Source of the DNA: an uncultured Gemmatimonadaceae bacterium
Lineage (GTDB): Bacteria; Gemmatimonadota; Gemmatimonadetes; Gemmatimonadales; Gemmatimonadaceae
Reading direction: 5' to 3'
Assembly: GCA_955652635.1 (NCBI GenBank)
Contig: CATPBN010000130.1
Location: 1 to 6,234 of the forward strand
Length of the DNA stretch: 6,234 bases
The notes beneath the pieces are model-generated. The model was not told where the DNA came from. It worked only from the letters and a program-made list of their open reading frames with translations, and did not search any database. Shown piece by piece: positions 1 through 5,467 of this stretch. A program made the translations under genes and the position numbers. Numbering within the stretch: the stretch's first letter is position 1; every line of letters begins with the position of its first letter.

Positions 1-394
1 CCTTGAGCGTCGTCCATAATCTGTAGGCCGATCCTGTCGTCTCGGCGTCGGTCGAGCGGATCACCACGTGACCCGAGAACGGATCCTCCCTAGACATGTA
101 GTTGAAAGCGGAATCCAGCCTTTCGCTCGGCACGCGCCACGCCACCAATGCACCGGGCGCGAGGTTGGTTGCCATCAACGTCAGCCTGATTCGGCGAATC
201 ACACCGGCTGACAGCATCGCGCGTAGGCGCTCGATCACCGCTTCTTCCGTAAGCTCAGCGGAGAAGGCGATCTCGGCGAACGGCTCGTTGACGAAGCCGG
301 AGATCCGATCCTCGGAGACCGCCAGGATCCGAGCATTCACCGGATCGGAGATTGTCGAGGGAGCCGCTGGAGAGGCCGAGAGATTTGCCGCCAC
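1..394 (-). CDS. Siroheme decarboxylase-like (AhbA/AhbB, NirD/L/G/H type) Lrp-fold protein, 3'-truncated by window edge
   Basis: Seen: an open minus-strand frame of 131 codons from a GTG at 394 to the window edge. The start overlaps the ccmD stop by one base (TAGTG), so translation is probably coupled. Residues about 17-72 form an Lrp/AsnC-like winged helix, with PFAEIA at 38-43 and GVIRRI at 64-69. LVAWRVP at 83-89 begins the second, ferredoxin-like half; H109 and R113 (GHVVIR) and a YRLWTTL stretch at 124-130 follow. Known: this order (PFAEIA, GVIRR, VVWxVP, a His near an Arg, then YNLYTM-like) is characteristic of AhbA/AhbB and NirD/L/G/H, which decarboxylate siroheme to didecarboxysiroheme in the alternative heme b and heme d1 routes. 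Inferred: a heme-pathway enzyme or a tetrapyrrole-binding regulator of the ccm operon. A plain Lrp/AsnC transcription factor is the alternative. The C-terminus is missing, so a second fused module cannot be excluded. This is not CcmE, which is expected near here. Confidence 0.68.
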   Translation of the reverse strand, partial: MAANLSASPAAPSTISDPVNARILAVSEDRISGFVNEPFAEIAFSAELTEEAVIERLRAMLSAGVIRRIRLTLMATNLAPGALVAWRVPSERLDSAFNYMSREDPFSGHVVIRSTDAETTGSAYRLWTTLK

Positions 395-504
395 TACCTG
401 TCCCTCAGGCCTTTGCGTCGAACATAGAGGCTGACCGCGTAAAGCGCGTAGATGCCGAGCGCGACGGTGTAGGCGAGGTGATAGTACGAGGATGTCTCAG
501 GCAT
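394..504 (-). CDS. ccmD: CcmD, small membrane subunit of the heme-handling CcmABCD complex
   Basis: Seen: a 36-residue frame starting at ATG 504, overlapping the end of ccmC by 8 bases (ATGCCTGA) and ending in TAG at 394-396, where the next gene's GTG begins. The protein has a short polar N-terminus with tyrosines (MPETSSYYHLAY), one hydrophobic segment at about residues 10-28, and a basic cytoplasmic tail (VRRKGLRDR). Known: CcmD proteins are tiny single-span membrane proteins with this layout; they bind CcmABC and are needed to release heme-loaded CcmE from CcmC. Size, position right after ccmC and topology all agree. The sequence is too short for strong similarity, so the name rests mainly on context and topology. 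It is easily missed by automatic annotation because of its length. Confidence 0.82.
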   Translation of the reverse strand: MPETSSYYHLAYTVALGIYALYAVSLYVRRKGLRDR

Positions 505-1168
505 GCTGGTTCGCGGCTTCAATGAGAGTATCGCGCTCAACTGCGTAGTGATACCGTGACCTGACGAAAGAGAAGTAAAGCAGCGTAAACGAGATCAGGG
601 AAAGAAAGAGCGTGAGCAACATCTCGTTCGGAAGCGACGGCGCGCTCGGCTTTCCTACGATCGGCATTGGATGCATGGTCGCAAAGAGATAAACGCTCAG
701 ATGGATGAACGGGATCAACAGGGCTCCAAGGATTCCCAACACCGCCGAGTAGCGCGCGCGCATCTCGGGCGAATCGATCGCTCCGCGCAACACGATGTAC
801 GAGACGTAGATGAACCACAGAAAGAGCGTGGACACTAGGCGGACGTCCCACCAGGCCCAGTACGTTCCCCAGATCGGCTTGGCCCATAATGGACCCGTGA
901 TGAGCACCACGGTCGTGAACACTACTCCCACCTCCGCCGAGCTCTCGGCGAAGCGGTCGAGCCGCGGATCGCGAAGCCAGAGGAAAACGCCGCTAGCGAT
1001 CGCTACGAGTCCGAACGCGAGGAAGGCCACCCACGCGGCGGGCACGTGAATGTAGAAAATCTTCTGCGCGGCTCCCTGTTTCGCTTCCAGAGGCGTGAAG
1101 AACGCCGCGCGTATGACAGCGCCAATCACCGCCAGGCCGGCGACGGCGGGAAGCCAGGAGATCTTCAT
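497..1168 (-). CDS. ccmC: Heme exporter/heme lyase-like protein CcmC
   Basis: CcmC holds heme at the periplasmic side of the inner membrane and passes it to the chaperone CcmE in System I cytochrome c maturation. Seen: 223 residues, within the normal family size, with about six hydrophobic segments. The tryptophan-rich heme-binding motif WGTYWAWWD lies at residues 100-108. H41 (FYIHVPAAW) and H156 (IPFIHLSV) flank it and match the two conserved axial heme-ligand histidines of the family (His60 and His184 in E. coli). The start is ATG 1168; no good ribosome site is visible before it, and ccmB ends 31 bases upstream. Its stop overlaps the ccmD start. CcsA/CcmF-family proteins share the WWD motif but are longer, and the CcmC-type N-terminus and the ccmAB neighbours settle the call. 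No damage is visible. Confidence 0.95.
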   Translation of the reverse strand: MKISWLPAVAGLAVIGAVIRAAFFTPLEAKQGAAQKIFYIHVPAAWVAFLAFGLVAIASGVFLWLRDPRLDRFAESSAEVGVVFTTVVLITGPLWAKPIWGTYWAWWDVRLVSTLFLWFIYVSYIVLRGAIDSPEMRARYSAVLGILGALLIPFIHLSVYLFATMHPMPIVGKPSAPSLPNEMLLTLFLSLISFTLLYFSFVRSRYHYAVERDTLIEAANQHA

Positions 1169-1199
1169 GAACGAAATGTATTACGGGAACGCATCACGG

Positions 1200-1889
1200 C
1201 TAATCCTCAACAGTGAAGGGATAGGCGAGGGTGCACGCAACCACGAACACAATATCGAAGGCAAGCAGCAACTTGAGCCACGCCCCTGCTTCGATCACCG
1301 GGCGACCGCTCAATAGTTTCGACGTTGCCTGAGATGCGGCGATCACTATCGGCACGAAAAACGGAAGCGCCAGCATCGGCAGCAGCAGCTCCGCAAGCCG
1401 CGTGTTGACGGCCATCGCGCTGAACAATGTTCCGACCGCGACCAGGCCGATGGCGGCGAGGATAGCGATCGCGATGAGTGGGCCAGCGACGTTGCCAAGC
1501 GGGAGATTGTAGAAGAGCGCCAGCGCGGGGATGGCGATCGCCTGCACCGCGCCTACGAAAATGAGATTCGCGATCGCCTTCCCAAGGAAGATCGCTTCCC
1601 TGCTCACGGGAGACGCCAGCAGTCCGTCAATGGCGTGGTCGGCGGTTTCGACGCTGAACGAGCGATGCAGCCCAAGCAAACCGGAAAAAGTGAAAATGAC
1701 CCACAGCACTCCTGGAGCGAGGTCGGACGCGGCGACGGCCGTCGGATCCCACGCGTAATAGAAAATCACGAGTCCGAGGAGCGCGAAGACGAGAGCTGAG
1801 AGGAACGCGGAGCGCGTTCGGAACTCGATCGCGAGATCCTTGCGGGCAATGAGCCAGGCTCCGAAGAGAATGTCAGCCACCGGCCGCAA
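1200..1889 (-). CDS. ccmB: Heme exporter membrane subunit CcmB
   Basis: CcmB is the membrane permease that pairs with the ATPase CcmA; together with CcmC and CcmD it uses ATP to release holo-CcmE. Seen: 229 residues, close to the usual length of about 220, with six hydrophobic segments. The N-terminus WLIARKDLAIEFRTR (residues 12-26) is the standard CcmB opening, followed by FSGLLGLHRSF (68-78) and a LLASPVSRE loop (90-98), both typical of the family. The start is uncertain: TTG at 1889 has a GAGG 3 bases upstream and overlaps ccmA by 17 bases, while GTG at 1880 would give an 8-base overlap (GTGGCTGA) very like the ccmC/ccmD junction. The choice changes only three residues. The stop TAG is at 1200-1202. 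Confidence 0.93.
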   Translation of the reverse strand: MRPVADILFGAWLIARKDLAIEFRTRSAFLSALVFALLGLVIFYYAWDPTAVAASDLAPGVLWVIFTFSGLLGLHRSFSVETADHAIDGLLASPVSREAIFLGKAIANLIFVGAVQAIAIPALALFYNLPLGNVAGPLIAIAILAAIGLVAVGTLFSAMAVNTRLAELLLPMLALPFFVPIVIAASQATSKLLSGRPVIEAGAWLKLLLAFDIVFVVACTLAYPFTVED

Positions 1890-2607
1890 GCGCCTCGCGG
1901 TAGGTGGCTGCGTAAGACTTGGCGTCGATGCGGCTGGCGGCCTCGTGGCGCACGAACCTTCCGCGCTGCATGACCGCTGCGTGTGTCGCGAGAGAGAGTC
2001 CCTCGATGAGATTGTGCGTCACGACGATGATCGCTGTGCCGGCGGAACGCAGCTCCTGTAGCACCAGGGTAAGAGCGCGCGCACCGCTCTCGTCGAGACC
2101 GCTGTACGGCTCGTCGGCCAGCACGAGCTGGGGCGAATGCACCATGGCCCGAGCTATTGATACGCGTTGCTGCATACCCCGGCTCAGGGACCGGACCGGA
2201 CCGCCAGCTCGATCCAACATCGACATGCGTCGCAGTGCGTCTTCGACGCGGGCCCTCGCGTCGCGAATGCCGTACAGATGGGCCGAGAATGTGACGTTCT
2301 CCCGTGCGGAGAGCGCCTCGTAAAGCATGGTGTGGTGCGAGATCAGCCCGACCCGGGAGCGAGCCAGCGGTCCACCGGGAAGCGCGATACCGGATATTCG
2401 CGCGCTTCCGGACGTCGGCTTCAGCAGGCCGGCGAGCACGCGAAGAAGCGTCGTCTTCCCGGCCCCGTTCGGCCCGAAGAGCGCCAGGCACTCGCCTGGT
2501 GCCAGGGAAAACGTGACCCCCGCGACCGCCCGCGTGGGGCCGAACTCGCGCGTCAGGTCCGCGACCTCGACGATCGGCGTTGCACCGGTGGAGATTTTGG
2601 AGGACAT
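1873..2607 (-). CDS. ccmA: Heme exporter ATP-binding protein CcmA
   Basis: CcmA is the cytoplasmic ATPase of the CcmABCD complex. Seen: 244 residues from ATG 2607, a single ABC domain. Walker A is GPNGAGKT at 45-52, the signature is LSRGMQQR at 141-148, Walker B is LVLADEP at 161-167 with catalytic E166, the D-loop is SGLD at 169-172, and the switch histidine is H198. The frame is open further upstream, but that extension (up to 2751) runs into acs and does not resemble the family; the start at 2607 puts the first strand (IVEVADLTREFG) at the normal distance. Where many ABC proteins have the Q-loop glutamine, this one reads SHHTML (90-95), so histidine replaces it. The name relies on the downstream ccmB and ccmC, because ABC ATPases look alike. 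It is the first gene of the minus-strand operon. Confidence 0.93.
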   Translation of the reverse strand: MSSKISTGATPIVEVADLTREFGPTRAVAGVTFSLAPGECLALFGPNGAGKTTLLRVLAGLLKPTSGSARISGIALPGGPLARSRVGLISHHTMLYEALSARENVTFSAHLYGIRDARARVEDALRRMSMLDRAGGPVRSLSRGMQQRVSIARAMVHSPQLVLADEPYSGLDESGARALTLVLQELRSAGTAIIVVTHNLIEGLSLATHAAVMQRGRFVRHEAASRIDAKSYAATYREALAAGG

Positions 2608-2699
2608 TCGCCTAGAACTTGCCACTCTGGCGAGGGCGGCGCAAAACAGAGTATCCTTGCGACTCGGCCCGACGCAGCGCGTCCACTGACTCCGCTCCG
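2608..2699. promoter_or_regulatory. Divergent intergenic region between ccmA and acs
   Basis: These 92 bases separate the first codons of two divergent genes, so both promoters should lie here or just inside the genes. I see no convincing -35/-10 pair for either strand. The closest is TATCCT at 2652-2657 as a plus-strand -10, without a matching -35. No clear ribosome site precedes the acs ATG at 2700; upstream of ccmA there is only a weak AGG. The assignment rests on layout. Confidence 0.4.
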
Positions 2700-4664
2700 A
2701 TGACTGACATCGACGTTTTACTGACGGAAAATCGGAAATTCGAGCCCCCACCGGAGTTCAAGCGGGCTGCGCATGTCTCATCCCCCGAGATATACGAGAA
2801 GGCCGATCGCGACCCGGAGAAGTTCTGGGCCGAGCAGGCTGCCGAGCTGGAATGGATCAAGCCGTGGAAGAAGGTTCTCGAGTGGAAGCCTCCCCACGCG
2901 CGGTGGTTTATCGGAGGGAAGCTGAACATCGCCGCCAACTGTGTGGACCGACACATTCGGGGAGCCCGTAGGAATAAGGCGGCGCTCATCTGGGAAGGGG
3001 AGCCGGGTGACACCCGCACGCTCACGTACTGGGATCTTTACCGCGAGGTCTCGAAGTTCGCGAATGTCCTCAGGAAGCTCGGAGTTCGCAAAGGTGATCG
3101 AGTAGCGATCTACCTGCCTCTCATACCCGAAGCGGCGATCTCGATGCTCGCCTGCGCTCGCATCGGCGCGATCCATTCAGTCGTATTCGGCGGGTTCTCG
3201 CCCGAATCGCTGAGCGACCGGATCAACGACGCCAAAGCAAAAGTGCTCATCACCGCGGACGCGGGCTATCGACGTGGCAACGTCATTCCCCTGAAGCGCA
3301 ATTCCGACAAGGCACTGGAGACAACTCCATCGATCGAGCACGTGGTGGTCGTGCAGCGCCGACCCGGTAGCGCTGGAGACGAGGCGTTCGCGGAAATGCG
3401 TCAAGGTCGCGACCAGTGGTGGCACCGTCTGATGCACGACGCGCCGCTCACCTGCGAACCGGAACCGATGGATGCGGAGGACGTGCTGTACATCCTCTAT
3501 ACATCTGGGACCACCGGCAAGCCGAAGGGCATCGTACACACCACGGGAGGCTATCTCACTGGAGTTGCAACCACGACCAAGATGGTGTTCGACCTCAAGG
3601 AAGACGACGTGTTCTGGTGCACGGCCGACATCGGCTGGGTGACCGGGCACTCCTATCTGGTCTACGGCCCACTCGCCAACGGTGCGACGTGCGTTATGTA
3701 CGAGGGCGCGCCCGACTGGCCCGAGAGAGATCGCTTCTGGGACATCTGCGAGCGGCGCGGCGTGACGATCCTCTACACCGCGCCGACGGCTATCCGCGCA
3801 TTCATGAAGTGGGGCGACGATTATCCAGCGAAGCACGATCTCACGCGGCTCCGGTTATTGGGCTCCGTGGGAGAACCGATCAATCCGGAAGCCTGGATGT
3901 GGTACCGCGAGCACATTGGTGGCAACCGCTGTCCGATCGTCGACACGTGGTGGCAAACTGAGACCGGGGCGATCATGATATCCCCGCTGCCTGGCATCAC
4001 GTCAACCAAACCGGGAAGCGCGACCAGGGCGTTGCCGGGGTACACCGCCGATCTGCTCGACTCCACCGGCAAGCGGATCGACGTTGGCGGCGGCCTGCTA
4101 GCGGTCACCAAGCCGTGGCCATCGATGCTACGCACGATCTGGGGCGATGACGACCGCTACGTGCAGACCTATTTCTCGAAATGGCCAGGTCGTCCAGATC
4201 TGTATTTCCCGGGCGACGGCGCCAAGCGTGATAGCGATGGTTATTTCTGGATCCTTGGCAGAGTCGACGATGTGCTCAACGTAGCCGGGCATCGTATCGG
4301 CACGATGGAGGTCGAGTCGGCACTCGTCGAGCATCCGGCAGTTGCTGAAGCGGCGGTGGTCGGGAGAACGCACGAGCTCAAAGGCCAGGCGCTCGCCTGC
4401 TTCGTCACACTTCGCGATGGTCGCAAACAGAGTCCAGAGCTGCGCGAAGAGCTGCGAGCATTCGTCGCAAACAAAATCGGCGCACTGGCGCGCCCGGACG
4501 ACATCCTGTTTTCCGCGGATCTTCCGAAAACGCGCTCTGGAAAAATCATGCGCCGATTGTTGCGCGACATCGCCGAAGGGCGCGCGCTCGGCGATACTAC
4601 GACCCTTGCAGATCCCAATGTTGTCGCCAGCCTGAGGGATGAGTACGAGGACAAGGAAGGCTAA
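2700..4664 (+). CDS. acs: Acetyl-CoA synthetase (AMP-forming)
   Basis: The enzyme activates acetate with ATP to acetyl-AMP and then makes acetyl-CoA and AMP in the cytoplasm. Seen: 654 residues from ATG 2700 (E. coli Acs has 652). An N-terminal ACAS segment covers about residues 20-100. The AMP-binding P-loop YTSGTTGKPKG is at 267-277, ADIGWVTGHSY at 309-319, and DTWWQTETG at 415-423, whose tryptophan pair includes the residue that limits the acyl pocket to acetate. GDGAKRD is at 505-511, the hinge GRVDD at 520-524, and NVAGHRIGT at 527-535. Near the C-terminus PKTRSGKIMRR (609-619) carries K615, the lysine that protein acetylation switches off in studied Acs proteins. An in-frame upstream TTG at 2619 is open but unlike the family and was not used. 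No catalytic residue is missing. Propionyl-CoA synthetase is less likely because of length and the WWQTETG/GSVGEP context. Confidence 0.97.
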   Translation: MTDIDVLLTENRKFEPPPEFKRAAHVSSPEIYEKADRDPEKFWAEQAAELEWIKPWKKVLEWKPPHARWFIGGKLNIAANCVDRHIRGARRNKAALIWEGEPGDTRTLTYWDLYREVSKFANVLRKLGVRKGDRVAIYLPLIPEAAISMLACARIGAIHSVVFGGFSPESLSDRINDAKAKVLITADAGYRRGNVIPLKRNSDKALETTPSIEHVVVVQRRPGSAGDEAFAEMRQGRDQWWHRLMHDAPLTCEPEPMDAEDVLYILYTSGTTGKPKGIVHTTGGYLTGVATTTKMVFDLKEDDVFWCTADIGWVTGHSYLVYGPLANGATCVMYEGAPDWPERDRFWDICERRGVTILYTAPTAIRAFMKWGDDYPAKHDLTRLRLLGSVGEPINPEAWMWYREHIGGNRCPIVDTWWQTETGAIMISPLPGITSTKPGSATRALPGYTADLLDSTGKRIDVGGGLLAVTKPWPSMLRTIWGDDDRYVQTYFSKWPGRPDLYFPGDGAKRDSDGYFWILGRVDDVLNVAGHRIGTMEVESALVEHPAVAEAAVVGRTHELKGQALACFVTLRDGRKQSPELREELRAFVANKIGALARPDDILFSADLPKTRSGKIMRRLLRDIAEGRALGDTTTLADPNVVASLRDEYEDKEG

Positions 4665-4793
4665 TTCTCTATCACCATTGAGCCCTCGCGCCCCACTGTT
4701 TCATCCCCTTTGGGCGCAAGGCGTTAACCCACGCTACCCGAATAAACACCGATGCATTTCTGCGCCAGTGCCAATGTCGAAATCATTTCCCAG

Positions 4794-4830
4794 AAAAGCG
4801 CCTCAAAAACGGTTGCTGATGGGGCCTTTT
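4794..4830 (+). terminator. Weak terminator-like hairpin downstream of acs
   Basis: AAAAG-C-GCC (4794-4802) can pair with GGCCTTTT (4823-4830), giving eight pairs with one bulged C and a 20-base loop. It is followed by the T-rich stretch CTCGTCTTTT. It is the best candidate for ending acs transcription in the gap, but the loop is large and the thermodynamics look modest. Confidence 0.25.
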
Positions 4831-4871
4831 CTCGTCTTTTAAGGGAGTAGCATCCAACCGCTTTGAAAGGA

Positions 4872-4894
4872 CCGGTTACGCCTTTGTGTACCGG
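4872..4894 (+). promoter_or_regulatory. Leader hairpin (inverted repeat) upstream of the pilin-like gene
   Basis: CCGGT-T-AC (4872-4879) pairs with GTACCGG (4888-4894): seven pairs, one bulged T and an 8-base loop, ending 17 bases before the ribosome site at 4912. It could protect or tune the mRNA 5' end, or be an operator for a dimeric regulator. It is short enough to be chance. Confidence 0.3.
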
Positions 4895-4911
4895 CACCAT
4901 CAAGACTTCCT

Positions 4912-4917
4912 GGAGAG
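4912..4917 (+). promoter_or_regulatory. Strong ribosome binding site of the pilin-like gene
   Basis: GGAGAG ends 7 bases before ATG 4925. It decides the start: the in-frame GTG at 4886 lies upstream of this site and would put 13 non-signal-like residues before the signal peptide. Confidence 0.75.
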
Positions 4918-4924
4918 AATTGAA

Positions 4925-5464
4925 ATGAAAGCGACCCGTTTACTTCTGGCCGCGATGGTGCTCGGAACAGCCGTCGGTGCGAGCCAGGCAAATGCGCAGT
5001 GCACTGGCAACGCTGGCAGCTGCTTCACTACAAACACCGCTTCAGTTACCGTTGGCGCGTTGGTCAAGCTCGGAATGAGCGGGACGGCCACTACGTTGAC
5101 TCCGCCCACCGCCGACAACGTCGACTTGGGCACGACGGTCGATGACGCCGGTCCGACGTTTACGATCAAGTCGAATCGTAGCTGGACGCTCAACATCCAT
5201 TCGGGTCGCGCTCAGTTCTGGGACTTTAACGGTGCAGCTGGCACGGCAAAGACGATTGCCGACCTGACCTGGTCCAACACTAACGGCAGCGGATACGCTG
5301 CAATTTCGGCGACGGACGCAATTGTGAAGCAGGGTGCTTCAGCGACCGTAAATGGCGCCGCGTCAGTGTTCTTCCGTACCATTTACAACGGCGGTCTTGC
5401 GGATCCAAGCAACGCCCCTGGTATCTACAGCTTGCCCGTCGTGTTCACCCTTACGGCTCCGTAA
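4925..5464 (+). CDS. Secreted pilin-like (fimbrial major subunit-like) beta-sandwich protein
   Basis: Seen: 179 residues with a clear Sec signal peptide (MKATRLLLAAMVLGTAVGAS, then QANA|Q with predicted cleavage after residue 24). The mature part is about 155 residues, rich in Thr, Ser, Ala, Gly and Asn, in alternating beta-strand patterns, with few charges. Two cysteines near the mature N-terminus (C26, C33) could form a disulfide. The protein ends in PGIYSLPVVFTLTAP (residues 165-179), the kind of terminal beta-strand seen in fimbrial and spore-coat-U-like subunits. The next gene is a PapD-like chaperone starting 3 bases after the stop, which supports an exported fibre subunit folded by that chaperone. 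Inferred: the major structural subunit of a chaperone-usher-like surface fibre. A related single-domain secreted coat protein (spore coat U or DUF4402 type) is the alternative. I cannot name the family with certainty. Confidence 0.65.
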   Translation: MKATRLLLAAMVLGTAVGASQANAQCTGNAGSCFTTNTASVTVGALVKLGMSGTATTLTPPTADNVDLGTTVDDAGPTFTIKSNRSWTLNIHSGRAQFWDFNGAAGTAKTIADLTWSNTNGSGYAAISATDAIVKQGASATVNGAASVFFRTIYNGGLADPSNAPGIYSLPVVFTLTAP

Positions 5465-5467
5465 CTG

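Larger units (their letters stand above)
4665..4924 (+). other. Intergenic region between acs and the pilin-like gene
   Basis: This 260-bp gap holds no credible gene; a 67-codon frame starting inside acs (4639) has no recognisable features. The region contains a weak 6-bp inverted repeat (GCGCCC at 4688-4693, GGGCGC at 4712-4717), the hairpin at 4794-4830 and the leader hairpin at 4872-4894. The promoter of the pilin operon should lie here. TTGCTG at 4813-4818 with TTTAAG at 4838-4843 (19-bp gap) and TTGAAA at 4863-4868 are the best sigma70-like matches, and neither is good. The long leader is common for abundant secreted proteins. Confidence 0.5.

Noticed and set aside
1..394. CcmE as the gene after ccmD
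   Set aside because: CcmE would show an N-terminal membrane anchor and a heme-binding HxxxY motif; the translation instead shows a winged helix and Ahb/Nir-like motifs with no membrane anchor.
102..434. Plus-strand frame of 110 codons at the left end
   Set aside because: The minus strand over these bases encodes the Ahb/Nir-like protein and the end of ccmD, with operon-style overlaps; the plus product has no motif.
1766..2491. Minus-strand frame of 241 codons overlapping ccmA and ccmB in another frame
   Set aside because: It covers the same bases as the Walker A, signature and Walker B motifs of ccmA; the product is a low-complexity Arg/Ser/Ala translation.
2167..2703. Plus-strand frame of 178 codons opposite ccmA
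   Set aside because: It is antisense to a well supported gene, has no recognisable motif, and such frames are common opposite GC-rich genes.
4639..4842. 67-codon plus-strand frame starting inside the end of acs
   Set aside because: It has no ribosome site or signal and a Pro/Arg/Ser-rich composition, and runs through the hairpin region; most likely chance.
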